Positions 33,825-43,025 are shown, numbered from the stretch's first letter. The stretch: 64,000 nt of DNA from Dyella_B sp036746095 (GCF_036746095.1 NZ_DAIOEU010000005.1:77632-141631); one strand, 5' to 3'. Notes: a model not told the origin generated them from the letters alone. Made by a program: numbers and translations.

Positions 33825-34368
33825 GTCCGTCGCGCTACCGCGGCATGCCTTCGACCGGCGCATGTGCATTGCCGCCAATCGCTGGGGAACGCGGCATACC
33901 GTCGGCTTGTTCTTCGGCATCATCAGTCGTCTCGGCGATGGCGTGTTCTGGTATTCACTGATGGCAGCGCTGGCGCTGATCGATGGCCTGCGCGGCCTGG
34001 AAGCTGCCGCGCACATGGCCGCCACCGGCCTGGTGGCGCTGGGCCTGTATCGCGTATTGAAGCGCTGGACACGACGCCCGCGTCCGTTCCGCACCTGTCC
34101 CGGCGTGATTGCGCACGTGCCGCCGCTGGATGAATTCAGTTTTCCCTCCGGCCACACGTTGCAGGCGGTGGGCTTCACCATCGTGGCGCTGGCGTGGTAT
34201 CCGCTGCTCGCGCCGCTGTTGCTCACGTTCACGGCGCTGGTCGCGGCGTCGCGCGTGATTCTCGGCTTGCATTATCCGAGCGATGTGCTTGCCGCGATTT
34301 TCATTGGCAGCGGCCTCGGTGCGCTGTCGCTGTGGCTGGTGCACGGCGCGCCGCTGCTGGTCGCTTGA
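33793..34368 (+). CDS. PAP2-family membrane phosphatase
   Basis: A 191-aa membrane protein with the three acid-phosphatase motifs: KRWTRRPRP (K-x6-RP), PSGHTL and SRVILGLHYPSD. Several helices surround them. PAP2 enzymes dephosphorylate phosphatidic acid, undecaprenyl diphosphate or related lipids. ATG at 33793 has AGGAG 7 bp upstream, inside the end of the glycosyltransferase gene. Translational coupling suggests both act on one lipid pathway. Confidence 0.92.
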   Translation: MTTMSPSHLPESVALPRHAFDRRMCIAANRWGTRHTVGLFFGIISRLGDGVFWYSLMAALALIDGLRGLEAAAHMAATGLVALGLYRVLKRWTRRPRPFRTCPGVIAHVPPLDEFSFPSGHTLQAVGFTIVALAWYPLLAPLLLTFTALVAASRVILGLHYPSDVLAAIFIGSGLGALSLWLVHGAPLLVA

Positions 34369-34454
34369 GCAAACTTTGCACTGCTCAAAGTTTGCGCTGA
34401 TCAATTGATCATCACGCAGTACTCACAACCTTTGCGCTCAACGACATAGCGCAT

Positions 34455-34617
34455 CTATCCACAGGCTCTACCGGATACTTTCCACAATCGCTGTGGAAAA
34501 GTACGCGCACTTGCTGCGTAAATTTTCATCAGCGTGTGCCAAGTGCTTGATGCGAAAGATGCGTGTGCGGGTTTTCCACAGGGTTTTCAAGAAGGCGTCC
34601 ACATTTGTTGTGGAAAA
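34455..34617. other. Cluster of five DnaA-box-like sequences
   Basis: Within 163 bp there are five matches of 7-8 of 9 to TTATCCACA: 34455-34463, 34478-34486, 34492-34500 (inverted), 34572-34580 and 34609-34617 (inverted). No replication gene is nearby, so this is not claimed as an origin; it could be a DnaA-titration site or chance. Confidence 0.35.
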
Positions 34618-34632
34618 GTGCAAAGCCTTGCT

Positions 34633-34749
34633 CGTCATTCCGGCGAAGGCCGGAATCCAGTTCAAACATGCATCCGAAGGACACCTCATTGGTTTTGAGT
34701 GCTTCGCACAGCGTATTGAAACTGGATTCCGGCCTTCGCCGGAATGACG
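34633..34749. repeat. REP-like composite element, copy 5
   Basis: Hairpins CGTCATTCCGGCGAAGGCC and GGCCTTCGCCGGAATGACG flank a core containing GAGTGCTTCGCACAGCG, in inverse orientation to copies 2 and 4. It lies downstream of the accD terminator. Confidence 0.9.
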
Positions 34750-34788
34750 AGCATGCACATCTGTGCCATCGTGCAATCCACAAACAAC

Positions 34789-34810
34789 AACGCCGCCCGA
34801 AGGCGGCGTT
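34789..34810 (-). terminator. Terminator of the trpB-trpA-accD unit
   Basis: A 9-bp stem AACGCCGCC / GGCGGCGTT with a four-base TTCG-type loop (minus strand), followed by TGTTGTTTG. It lies 28 bp after the accD stop. Confidence 0.8.
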
Positions 34811-34837
34811 GCTGCTCACTACGTCATGCAATACAAA

Positions 34838-35707
34838 TCACGCCGCGCGCGGCACCTTGCGCAGGATGTTCAACACATCGGCCAGCTTGTCGCGCATCTG
34901 CCGGCGGTCGACGATCATGTCGATCGCGCCGTGCTCCAGCAAAAACTCCGAACGCTGGAAGCCTTCCGGCAAGGTCTCGCGCACGGTCTGCTCGATCACA
35001 CGCGGGCCAGCGAAGCCGATCAGCGCCTTGGGCTCGCCGACGTTGATATCGCCCAGCATGCCAAGGCTGGCGGACACGCCGCCGGTGGTCGGATGCGTCA
35101 GCACGCTGATGTACGGCACACCGGCTTCGCGCAAACGCGCCAGTGCGGCCGACGTCTTGGCCATCTGCATCAGCGAGAACAACGCCTCCTGCATGCGTGC
35201 ACCACCCGTGGCGGAGAAGCACACCAGGGCGCTGCATTCGCTCAACGCACGTTCGGCGGCGCGCGTGAACTTCTCGCCGACCACCGAACCCATCGAGCCG
35301 CCCATGTAGGAGAACTCGAAGGCCACCGCCATCATCGGATGCTCTTTGAGCTTGCCGCTCATCGCGATCAGCGCATCTTTTTCGCCCGTGGATTTCTGTG
35401 CGGCAACGATGCGGTCGCGGTACTTCTTGGAATCGCGGAACTTGAGCGGATCGTTGGGCTCCATGCTGGCCCACAGTTCCTGCGTACTGCCTTCGTCGAG
35501 GAACGACAGCAGGCGTTCGCGTGCGCCGATCGCATGATGGTGGCCGCACTTGGGGCATACCATCAGATTGCGTTCCAGCTCCGGTTTGTACAGCACGGCG
35601 CCGCAGCCGCCGCATTTCTCCCATACACCTTCGGGTACCTTGCCCTTGCCGGCGGCGGCGCCTTGCGTCCGCACGCGGGGTGTCATGATTTTTTGCAGCC
35701 AATTCAT
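34838..35707 (-). CDS. accD: Acetyl-CoA carboxylase carboxyltransferase beta subunit
   Basis: Beta subunit of the transferase that makes malonyl-CoA for fatty-acid synthesis, acting with AccA. The 289-aa protein has the N-terminal zinc ribbon (CGGCG...CPKCGHH) and the crotonase-like core with GGSMGSVVGEKFTRA, SATGGARMQE and SVLTHPTTGGVSASL. It starts 26 bp after trpA on the same strand and ends before a terminator, so it is probably co-transcribed with trpB-trpA, as usual in Xanthomonadales. Confidence 0.97.
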   Translation of the reverse strand: MNWLQKIMTPRVRTQGAAAGKGKVPEGVWEKCGGCGAVLYKPELERNLMVCPKCGHHHAIGARERLLSFLDEGSTQELWASMEPNDPLKFRDSKKYRDRIVAAQKSTGEKDALIAMSGKLKEHPMMAVAFEFSYMGGSMGSVVGEKFTRAAERALSECSALVCFSATGGARMQEALFSLMQMAKTSAALARLREAGVPYISVLTHPTTGGVSASLGMLGDINVGEPKALIGFAGPRVIEQTVRETLPEGFQRSEFLLEHGAIDMIVDRRQMRDKLADVLNILRKVPRAA

Positions 35708-35733
35708 GGATTCCGCCTCAATCAGCTAATACT

Positions 35734-36534
35734 TCAAGCAGCATCCAGTGCCGCGCGGATCGGGCGAAGGAAATCATCGATCGTTGCCGTGATCTCCGAG
35801 GCCGTCTTCGCACCATCCAGGCGCTCCACCAACGCACTGCCGATCACTACTGCGTCGGCGAATCCGCTGATGGCTTTCGCGCTCTGCGCATCCTTCACGC
35901 CGAACCCAACAGCGACTGGCGCTTTGGCGCGCTTACGGATATCTGCCACGCGTGCGGCGATGTCCTGCGTACTCAAGCGTCCCGCCCCCGTGATGCCGGC
36001 GAACGATACATAGTACAGGAAACCGTCGGCGGCCTCGCACAATTGCGCCATACGCTCGGGTGCGGTCGTGGGTGCGGCGAGCAGAATCTGCTTGAGGCCG
36101 GCGTTGCGCAACGGCGCCAGCACGGCAGCTTCTTCCAGCGGGCAATCCACCAGCAGCACGCCATCGACGCCCGCCTTGACGGCTTCATCCGCAAAGCGCT
36201 GGAAGCCCCGGATTTCCACCGGATTGAGATAGCCCATCAGCACGATTGGCGTGTTCTGGTCACGCTCGCGGAATGCGGCCACCCAGGTGAGTACGTCGGC
36301 CAAACCCACGCCCTTGGCGATGGCGCGCTCGCTGGCGTGCTGGATCACCGGGCCATCGGCCATCGGATCGGAAAACGGCACGCCCAACTCGATCACGTCG
36401 GCGCCGGCATCGACCAGCGCGTGCATCAAGGCCACGGTATGTTCCGGCGCGGGATCGCCGGCAGTGACGAACGGGATCAAGCCGGTGCGGCCCGCGGCCT
36501 TCAGCACGGCAAAGCGTTGATCAATGCGGCTCAT
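35734..36534 (-). CDS. trpA: Tryptophan synthase alpha subunit
   Basis: Cleaves indole-3-glycerol phosphate to indole and glyceraldehyde 3-phosphate. The 266-aa TIM barrel shows the catalytic Glu in IPFVTAGDP...VIELGVPFSDPMADGPVIQ, the Asp in LLVDCPLEE, and the phosphate-binding VGFGVK...VIGSALVE. ATG at 36534 overlaps the trpB stop by 4 bp. The long open frame continuing upstream through trpB to 37329 is a chance frame. Confidence 0.97.
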   Translation of the reverse strand: MSRIDQRFAVLKAAGRTGLIPFVTAGDPAPEHTVALMHALVDAGADVIELGVPFSDPMADGPVIQHASERAIAKGVGLADVLTWVAAFRERDQNTPIVLMGYLNPVEIRGFQRFADEAVKAGVDGVLLVDCPLEEAAVLAPLRNAGLKQILLAAPTTAPERMAQLCEAADGFLYYVSFAGITGAGRLSTQDIAARVADIRKRAKAPVAVGFGVKDAQSAKAISGFADAVVIGSALVERLDGAKTASEITATIDDFLRPIRAALDAA

Positions 36535-37736
36535 ACCTGCACTCCTTCGCGTGCGGCGATCGTATGCACGTCTTTGTCGCCTCGGCCGGAAAGATTGCAC
36601 AGCACGATGCCGTCCTTCGGCAGCTCGCGCGCCAGCTTCAGGGCCTGCGCCACGGCGTGGCTGGATTCCAGCGCGGCAAGAATGCCTTCGGTGCGTGCGA
36701 GCAAGTGGAAAGCTTCCAGGGCTTCGTCGTCGGTCACACCAACATAGTCGGCCCGGCCGGCGTCTTTGAGGAAAGCGTGCTCCGGGCCGACGCCCGGGTA
36801 ATCGAGGCCGGCCGAGACCGAATGCGTTTCGGTGATCTGGCCGTTGTCGTCGCACAACACATAGGTGCGATTGCCGTGCAGCACACCGGGTCGTCCCGCC
36901 GCGAGTGACGCAGCATGGTGGCCGGTAGCGATGCCCTCGCCTGCCGCCTCGGCACCGACCATGCGCACCCCGCTGTCGTTGAGGAAGGCATGGAACAAAC
37001 CGATCGCGTTCGAGCCGCCGCCCACGCACGCGGTAAGCACATCCGGCAGGCGGCCGTACTGTTCCAGCATCTGCGCACGCGCCTCGCGCCCGACGATGGC
37101 GTTGAAATCGCGCACCATCATCGGATACGGATGCGGGCCGGCGACAGTGCCGATGATGTAGAACGTGTCGGCGACGTTGGTGACCCAGTCGCGCATCGCT
37201 TCGTTCAATGCGTCCTTGAGCGTTTTCGAGCCCGACGTCACCGGCACCACGTCGGCGCCGAGCAGCTTCATGCGGTAGACGTTGATCTTCTGCCGCTCGA
37301 TATCGACGGCGCCCATGTACACCACGCACTTCAAGCCAAAACGCGCCGCGACTGTCGCGGTGGCCACGCCATGCTGGCCGGCGCCGGTCTCGGCGATCAC
37401 GCGCGGCTTGCCCATGCGCTTGGCGACCAAGGCCTGGCCGATGGTGTTGTTGATCTTGTGCGCGCCGGTGTGGTTCAGGTCTTCACGCTTGAGCAGGATG
37501 CGTGCGCCGCCGACGTGCTTCGACAGCCGTTCGGCGTGGTAGATCGGGCTGGGGCGTCCGACGTAGTAGGTGAGGTCGCGATCCAGTTCAGCCAGGAACT
37601 CGGGGTCCTCGCGCAGGCGCAGGTAAGCCTCGGTGAGCTCGGCCAGCGGGGCCATCAGGGTTTCGGCCACATATTGCCCGCCGAAGTCGCCGAAGCGCCC
37701 GTGGGGATCGGGCCACTGGTGGAAATCCTGGATCAT
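36531..37736 (-). CDS. trpB: Tryptophan synthase beta subunit
   Basis: PLP enzyme condensing indole with serine to tryptophan. The 401-aa protein contains RPSPIYHAERLSKHVGG, the PLP-lysine motif LKREDLNHTGAHKINN, ETGAGQHGVATA, and the phosphate-binding GGGSNAIG. First gene of trpB-trpA-accD, divergent from a LysR regulator that is probably a TrpI-like activator (125-bp gap). A terminator follows accD. Confidence 0.98.
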   Translation of the reverse strand: MIQDFHQWPDPHGRFGDFGGQYVAETLMAPLAELTEAYLRLREDPEFLAELDRDLTYYVGRPSPIYHAERLSKHVGGARILLKREDLNHTGAHKINNTIGQALVAKRMGKPRVIAETGAGQHGVATATVAARFGLKCVVYMGAVDIERQKINVYRMKLLGADVVPVTSGSKTLKDALNEAMRDWVTNVADTFYIIGTVAGPHPYPMMVRDFNAIVGREARAQMLEQYGRLPDVLTACVGGGSNAIGLFHAFLNDSGVRMVGAEAAGEGIATGHHAASLAAGRPGVLHGNRTYVLCDDNGQITETHSVSAGLDYPGVGPEHAFLKDAGRADYVGVTDDEALEAFHLLARTEGILAALESSHAVAQALKLARELPKDGIVLCNLSGRGDKDVHTIAAREGVQV

Positions 37737-37861
37737 TGGTCAGAAATCCTATGGAAGACGGAGACGCCGGATGGACGCCCTGGAATAAGGAAAATAGCGC
37801 GATTGAGACGATCGAAAAAGCGATATGATCACCGTCACCCGTTAGAAAAACTCACCACACC

Positions 37862-38746
37862 GTGCGTGACCTGCCTTCCCTCAACGCCTTGCGCGCCTTC
37901 GAGGCCACCGCCCGCCTGGGCAGCGTCGGCCGTGCCGCGGAGGAGCTGCACGTCACCCACGGCGCCATCAGCCGACAACTGCGCGTGCTGGAAGAAGCCC
38001 TGGACAAACCGCTGTTTGTTCGCCAGGGACGCGGTGTGGCGCTTACCGCCATTGGGGAGGAACTGCGCGATCGCGTCAGCAGTGCATTCGAGCAATTGCG
38101 CGAAGGCTGGGCCGATCTGCAACGTATCCGCAACGATGCACCGTTCGTGCTCGGCTGCGCCGGCAGCCTGCTCGCCCGCTGGGTGATTCCCCGCCTGGAA
38201 CGGCTGGAACGCGATCTGCCGTTGCTGCGGCTGCATTTGTCACCGGAAGAAGATCCGCTTGCACCCCGCCATGCCGAACCCGATGCCGCACTGGCCGTGG
38301 CGACACCGCCATGGCCAGCTGGCTGGCAGATCCATGTGTTGGCACCCGAACGCATCGGCGCCGTGGTCAGCCCACGCCATGCGGGTCTCGAGCGCTTGCT
38401 GGAACATGGCGCTCCCGCGTTGAGCCACGAAGCCCTGCTGCACACCAGCTCGCGTCCCCAGGCGTGGCCGGCGTGGGCACGGGCGAATGGCATTCCGTTT
38501 GAATCCCTGCATTACGGACAGGGCTTTACCCATCTGTTCTATCTGCTGGAAGCCGCGGTCGCAGGACTTGGCGTAGCCATCGCGCCAGCACAGCTGGTGC
38601 AGGACGATATCGACGCAGGACGTTTGCTTGCACCGTGGGGATTCCAGCAGACGGATGCGAGCTGGATTCTGGCGACACCGCGGCGCAGGAACGATCGCCG
38701 CGTTGATGCGCTGGCGGCGTGGATGCGCCACGCCCTAGGGATGTAG
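37862..38746 (+). CDS. LysR-family regulator, possibly TrpI-like
   Basis: A 294-aa LysR protein beginning at GTG (37862), the first possible start after an in-frame stop. Helix-turn-helix in LPSLNALRAFEATARLGSVGRAAEELHVTHGAISRQLR; sensor domain follows. The 'LNALRAFEAxARxxSxxxAAxELxVTxxAxSxQ(I/L)' pattern is that of GcvA/TrpI-type regulators. It is divergent from trpB as trpI is in Pseudomonas, so activation of trpBA by indole glycerol phosphate is a reasonable guess. No clear ribosome-binding site is seen, so the mRNA may be leaderless. Confidence 0.88.
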   Translation: MRDLPSLNALRAFEATARLGSVGRAAEELHVTHGAISRQLRVLEEALDKPLFVRQGRGVALTAIGEELRDRVSSAFEQLREGWADLQRIRNDAPFVLGCAGSLLARWVIPRLERLERDLPLLRLHLSPEEDPLAPRHAEPDAALAVATPPWPAGWQIHVLAPERIGAVVSPRHAGLERLLEHGAPALSHEALLHTSSRPQAWPAWARANGIPFESLHYGQGFTHLFYLLEAAVAGLGVAIAPAQLVQDDIDAGRLLAPWGFQQTDASWILATPRRRNDRRVDALAAWMRHALGM

Positions 38747-38747
38747 G

Positions 38748-38805
38748 CCGGGATGAAATCGCAGCTTTTTTTTGCGCATCCCGGTGCTGGGATTGTCATC
38801 CCAGC
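38748..38805. terminator. Hairpins between the convergent LysR and trpF genes
   Basis: CCGGGATG (38748-38755) pairs with CATCCCGG (38777-38784) around a T-rich loop (eight T at 38766-38773). A second hairpin GCTGGGAT-TGTC-ATCCCAGC (38786-38805) follows. Both relate to the GGGATGAAATCCC palindrome family and sit within 60 bp of both stop codons. Confidence 0.55.
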
Positions 38806-38812
38806 TACCCGG

Positions 38813-39430
38813 TTATGCCTCGGCACGCACCGCTGCCATGAACGCACGCATCTTGCCGCAATCCTTGATGCCCGGCGCCGATTCGATACCGCTCGACACA
38901 TCCACCGCCCACGGCCGTGCCATGCGGATCGCTGCAGCGACGTTCTCGGGCGTCAAGCCACCGGCCAGCAGCAGCGGCTGTTTCAGGTCGCGTGGCATCA
39001 GCGACCAGTCGAACAATTTGCCGCTGCCGCCCGGTTCGCCGAGGCCGTGTCCATCGAGCAGCAGCCCGGCCGCGTGCGGATGATCACGCAACTGGTACAG
39101 CGCCGCAGCACCCGCACCCATCGCGATGGCCTTCAAGTAGGGCTGGCCGAATTGCTTGCACCATTCGTCGCTCTCATTGCCGTGGAACTGCAGCATCGAG
39201 GGGCGAACGGTGTCGATGATCTCCTGCACGAAGTTCGCCTCCTCATCCATGCACAACGCCACCGTGGTGACGAACGGCTGCATCGCCTCGACGATGGCGC
39301 GCGCCTGCCGCAGCGATACCTGCCGCTTGCTACGCGACGTGAGCACTACGCCAATGGCATCGGCACCAAGTTCGGCGGCGAGCAAGGCATCCTCGACGCG
39401 GGTCATGCCGCAACATTTGATGCGCGTCAT
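38813..39430 (-). CDS. trpF: Phosphoribosylanthranilate isomerase
   Basis: Isomerises N-(5-phosphoribosyl)anthranilate in tryptophan synthesis. The 205-aa TIM barrel has the catalytic Cys in IKCCGMTRVEDA, the catalytic Asp in VDVSSGIESAPGIKD, and LLLDGHGLGEPGGSGKLFDW. Its ATG overlaps the truA stop by 4 bp, so the two are co-translated. It is separated from trpBA by the LysR gene, an arrangement known from Xanthomonadaceae. Confidence 0.96.
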   Translation of the reverse strand: MTRIKCCGMTRVEDALLAAELGADAIGVVLTSRSKRQVSLRQARAIVEAMQPFVTTVALCMDEEANFVQEIIDTVRPSMLQFHGNESDEWCKQFGQPYLKAIAMGAGAAALYQLRDHPHAAGLLLDGHGLGEPGGSGKLFDWSLMPRDLKQPLLLAGGLTPENVAAAIRMARPWAVDVSSGIESAPGIKDCGKMRAFMAAVRAEA

Positions 39431-40194
39431 TCGCTCACCTCCTCAGGTAGACCCCAACGTTTTTCATAGCGCGGACCGATGAAGGTGAGCCCCGAAGCGG
39501 CGGCGGTGGGGCCGGCCACTTCGCGGTTTCGCCCAGCCAGCAGCTCCGCTATCCATTCGGGTGATTGTTCGCCGCGACCCACCACCAGCAGCGAGCCGAC
39601 GATGTTGCGCACCATGTGATGCAGGAACGCGTTTGCTTCGATATCCACGATCACCTGCTCGCCGTCGCGATGCACGCGCAGGTATTTCACTGCACGGCGA
39701 GCGTGCGCGGCCTGGCACGATATGGCGCGAAACGCGGAGAAATCATGCTCGCCGATCAAGGCCTGCGCGGCGGCATGCATGCGTTCCGCGTCCAGCGGCA
39801 GGCGCTCCCAGGCCACGTAGCGCGCATCCAGCGCAGGTCGAATGGTGCGATTGAGCAAGGTGTAACGATAGCGCCGGCTGCGCGCGGAAAAGCGTGCGTG
39901 GAAATCATCGGACATCACCTTGGCCCACAACACGGCCACACTCGCTGGAAGATTCGAGCAGCCGCCGAGCACCCAACCCCGCAGGTCGCGCTGCACACCG
40001 GTATCGAAATGCACCACTTGGCAACGGCCATGCACACCAGCATCGGTGCGGCCTGCACAGGTTACTTCGATGGCCTCGGCCGCGACGAACGAAAGCGCCC
40101 GCTCCAGGCTGGCCTGCACGCTGGCGCCGTGGCTCAGCCGCTGCCAGCCGAAGAAATCGGTGCCGTCGTATTCGATGCCCAAGGCGATGCGCAT
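39427..40194 (-). CDS. truA: tRNA pseudouridine(38-40) synthase
   Basis: Converts U38, U39 and U40 of tRNA anticodon arms to pseudouridine. The 255-aa protein starts MRIALGIEYDGTDFFGWQ and has the catalytic Asp in CAGRTDAGVHG, plus DIEANAFLHHMVRNIVGSLLVVG near the C terminus. It overlaps trpF by 4 bp. A terminator between it and fimV means it probably has its own promoter. Confidence 0.97.
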   Translation of the reverse strand: MRIALGIEYDGTDFFGWQRLSHGASVQASLERALSFVAAEAIEVTCAGRTDAGVHGRCQVVHFDTGVQRDLRGWVLGGCSNLPASVAVLWAKVMSDDFHARFSARSRRYRYTLLNRTIRPALDARYVAWERLPLDAERMHAAAQALIGEHDFSAFRAISCQAAHARRAVKYLRVHRDGEQVIVDIEANAFLHHMVRNIVGSLLVVGRGEQSPEWIAELLAGRNREVAGPTAAASGLTFIGPRYEKRWGLPEEVSE

Positions 40195-40253
40195 GCGTGA
40201 CCGTGAAGATCAAAATTCAAGAAGTGGATAAGAGTAGCAGGTGACGAAAATGC

Positions 40254-40278
40254 TTCGGGCCGGCATGGCCGGCCCGAA
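40254..40278 (-). terminator. Terminator after fimV
   Basis: A perfect 11-bp stem TTCGGGCCGGC / GCCGGCCCGAA with a three-base loop, followed on the minus strand by GCATTTTCG. It lies 26 bp after the fimV stop. Confidence 0.8.
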
Positions 40279-40303
40279 CGGGTGTGTTGGCAACCAAGAC
40301 GAA

Positions 40304-42577
40304 TCAGCTGATCTTTTCGAGCAGCTCCTTGGCCACATCTCTTTGCATCTGGCTACCTTCGTGCAGCACTTCTTCCAGCATGGCACGGGCGCCGTCCGGA
40401 TCGCCCATGTCGAGATAGGCGCGAGCCAGGTCAAGCTTGGTATCGACAGGATCGTCGTGCAGCTCGCCGAAGTTGTCATGGTCGGTGTGTTCGACCTGCT
40501 CCGTATGCGCTTGCGGTGCCTCCAGCGGCTCGTCGAATTTCCAGGTGGAAATCGGCTCTTCCTCGTCCGCCTCTTTCACGGCGGCGGCAGGCGCGGGCGC
40601 CGGAGCGGCAGCGCGACTGAGCGCTTCCGGATGATGCGGCGTCAGATCGAAATCGAAATGGTATTCGCTGACCTTGGAAGGCTGCGCCGAGGAGCTCTTG
40701 GCCGGTGCAACAGGCTCCGGCGCGGACGGGTTGCTGTAGCTGTCCAGGTCAAAATGATGAGCCGGCTCGCGCATGGTGGTGGCGTCCGCGCCCGCTTCGG
40801 CAAACAGCGGATGCCCCGGGGCCAGGTCACGCCCCATGTGCACCACATCCTGCCACTCGGGCTGGTCCGGATCGGTGATGTGCGCGTGCATGGCTTCGGC
40901 GGCGGCTTCGAAATGCTCGACGTCGCGGCGGGTGTAGTACAGGCTGACCAACTCCAGATGCAGGCCGATGTCATCGGGCTGTTCGGCCAGTTGGTCGAGC
41001 AGCTCGTCCTGATCCGGATCGGAACCGGCGTGGCCTTCGCCCTCGTCCGCCGTGCCGAAGCGATCCGCCAGCGAACCGCCCTTGGTCGGTGCCGCGCCCT
41101 TGGACGGCTTGGCGCCGGACTTGCCGCGACGCGACAGCAGCAGGCCCACGAGGCCAAGTACGACCACGGCAGCACCCGCGGCCCAGGCCCAGGTTTCCAT
41201 GTACCAGGGCTGCTCTTCCTGCGCCGGCGTCGGCACGTGATGCGGCTGAACCACGGGCTTCGGCTTGGCCGGCGCATTGAGCGGCGTGGTCACCACGTTA
41301 TGCGGGGCCGAGGCGGCAGCGGCGGGCTTGGGCGCCGTTGCTGCCGTCGCCATGGCCGGAGCGGGAGCCGGAGACGGCGCCGCGACCGGAGCGACCGGCT
41401 TGCTGGCAACCTCAGGCGCCGGAGCTGGCGCGGGTGCCGGCGCAGCAGGCTTGCCGGCGGCTTTGCGCGCGTCGGCCAGCTGCTTTTGCAGGTCGGCGAT
41501 TTCGTTGTCTTTCAGCGACAGCAGACGCTGGTTCTTGTTGTTGATGTCTTCCAGGTCTTTCAGCCGCGACTTCAGCTCATCGCTCTGCTGCTGCAGGGAG
41601 GCGAGCGTTTCCTGGCTGCGCTGCAATTCCTGGCGCACGGCGGCGTTGGCGCCCTTGCCGTTCGAGCCACCGGCCGCGTGGCCTTCGCTGCCCGGCGGTA
41701 CAAGCGCCAGGCGGTCGGCATTGCTGTTGGCGGTCGGCGCCACCGTGGCATTCTCGCGCGTGCCACCGGCGGCAACAGCCACCGGCGTGGTGCTGCCGTT
41801 GCGCCAATCGGCGTTCTGCTGGCGCACCGCTGCCGCGGCGGCGGCCACGGCGGTGGCGACGGCGTCGTCGCGCGACGGCACGCGCAGGATCGCGCCCGCT
41901 TTCAGGGCATTGATGTTGTCGCGGTAGAAGGCATCCGGATTGGCGGATTTCAGCGCCAGCATCATCTGGTTGGTGTCGACGCCGCTCGGCGCGACCTCGG
42001 CGGCGATATGCGACAGCGTGGCGCCCTTCTCCACCGGACCGAACTGGCCATTCTTCACTTCCGGCGCGGCGGCATTGCGTGCCGGCACGCTCGAACGGCG
42101 CGACGGTGCGGCCGCACTTTCGCTACTGGTCGATGTGCTGCTGGCCGGCGCACGATGGCGCGCGGGCGCACTGCTGGCCGCCTGCGTCACCTTGCCGGGC
42201 GGATCGAGCAGGATCGCGAACTCGCGCACGTTGCTGCCGGTACTGCTGTTCACTTCCACCAGCAGGTCGAGGTAGGGATCGTCGACGGGACTGCTGCTGG
42301 TGACGCGGATCACCTTGTGGCCGTTGTCATCCACCACGCTGAATTGCAGGGGAATGGCCGGGCGCTGGCTGCCAGCCTTGACGAAGGCGTCGTTGGGGGC
42401 CAGCTCGGCGCTCAGGCTTTGCAGCTCCGCCGGGGTGCCGTGGGTGACGGGTATGTCGACCAGCAAGGGTTGGCCCAGTGCCGATTTGATATGGGCCTGG
42501 CCCAGCTCCACGGCTGCCGCCTGAGTGCTGCCGAGCGCAAGCGCCAGCAGTATCGACAGCTTCAACGAACGATTCAT
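40304..42577 (-). CDS. fimV: FimV, type IV pilus / polar hub protein
   Basis: A 757-aa inner-membrane protein that binds peptidoglycan and organises pilus and polar assembly. Signal peptide (cleavage about residue 22); FimV N-terminal domain (VELGQAHIKSALGQPLLVDIPV) to about 130; LysM-type peptidoglycan-binding region about 175-235; Ala-rich segment and coiled coil about 312-372; a long Pro/Ala linker; TM about 463-482; acidic cytoplasmic part with repeated TPR-like segments; and a conserved FimV C-terminal helix (TKLDLARAYLDMGDPDGARAMLEEVL). ATG at 42577 has GGGGAG upstream. It lies between asd and truA as in Pseudomonas. Confidence 0.95.
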   Translation of the reverse strand: MNRSLKLSILLALALGSTQAAAVELGQAHIKSALGQPLLVDIPVTHGTPAELQSLSAELAPNDAFVKAGSQRPAIPLQFSVVDDNGHKVIRVTSSSPVDDPYLDLLVEVNSSTGSNVREFAILLDPPGKVTQAASSAPARHRAPASSTSTSSESAAAPSRRSSVPARNAAAPEVKNGQFGPVEKGATLSHIAAEVAPSGVDTNQMMLALKSANPDAFYRDNINALKAGAILRVPSRDDAVATAVAAAAAAVRQQNADWRNGSTTPVAVAAGGTRENATVAPTANSNADRLALVPPGSEGHAAGGSNGKGANAAVRQELQRSQETLASLQQQSDELKSRLKDLEDINNKNQRLLSLKDNEIADLQKQLADARKAAGKPAAPAPAPAPAPEVASKPVAPVAAPSPAPAPAMATAATAPKPAAAASAPHNVVTTPLNAPAKPKPVVQPHHVPTPAQEEQPWYMETWAWAAGAAVVVLGLVGLLLSRRGKSGAKPSKGAAPTKGGSLADRFGTADEGEGHAGSDPDQDELLDQLAEQPDDIGLHLELVSLYYTRRDVEHFEAAAEAMHAHITDPDQPEWQDVVHMGRDLAPGHPLFAEAGADATTMREPAHHFDLDSYSNPSAPEPVAPAKSSSAQPSKVSEYHFDFDLTPHHPEALSRAAAPAPAPAAAVKEADEEEPISTWKFDEPLEAPQAHTEQVEHTDHDNFGELHDDPVDTKLDLARAYLDMGDPDGARAMLEEVLHEGSQMQRDVAKELLEKIS

Positions 42578-42746
42578 CGCTTGGCTCCCCCGAGACACCC
42601 CGGACGCTTTATTGAAAAGACACCGCAGCTTGCGGCGCCTTCCTCCTGGAAGGCGTCACTTTAGTTAGATAAACGTCAATCAACAATACCAGATTTGCCC
42701 GCCGAACCTGTTTCACGGCGACTTTTTCCGCCGGGCGTGACGGCCA

Positions 42747-43025
42747 TCAATGCCCGGTGGCCGGTGTCCTGGCGTTGTCCTGGGCCGCCTTGAGCTGCTT
42801 GCGCAGCTGGGCGATGGTGCGATCCTGCTGCTGCAACCGCTCCGCCGCCTGCTGGCTGGCGGATTCCTGCTGGCTTACGTCCTGCTGTAGGCGCTGTACT
42901 TCGGCCTGGTGCTGGGAGACGCGCTGGTTGACCTTCTTGGCCTGACGCACGGTATCGGCCGACGATTGTGCAAAAAGATTCGAAGCCAGCAGGCAACCCA
43001 GCAAAACCAGGGCGAAGCGTTGCAT
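42747..43025 (-). CDS. Small exported coiled-coil protein
   Basis: A 92-aa protein with a signal peptide (ALVLLGCLLASNLFAQ, cleavage about residue 20) and a mature chain that is almost wholly a Gln-rich heptad coiled coil (VSQHQAEVQRLQQDVSQQESASQQAAERLQQQ in pieces). Its ATG overlaps the asd stop by one base (TAATG), so it is co-translated with asd, and fimV follows. Placement suggests an envelope role, but no family is recognised. A lipobox-like LLGC occurs at residues 8-11, early for a lipoprotein. Confidence 0.75.
   Translation of the reverse strand: MQRFALVLLGCLLASNLFAQSSADTVRQAKKVNQRVSQHQAEVQRLQQDVSQQESASQQAAERLQQQDRTIAQLRKQLKAAQDNARTPATGH

Noticed and set aside
34455..34617. Origin of replication
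   Set aside because: DnaA-box-like sites are imperfect and no dnaA, dnaN, gidA or AT-rich unwinding region is nearby; kept only as an observation.
40241..42664. 807-codon open frame on the plus strand opposite fimV
   Set aside because: It mirrors the fimV codons; the Pro/Ala-rich GC-biased sequence keeps the antisense frame open. Composition (Arg/Gly/His-rich) and no ribosome-binding site mark it as a shadow.
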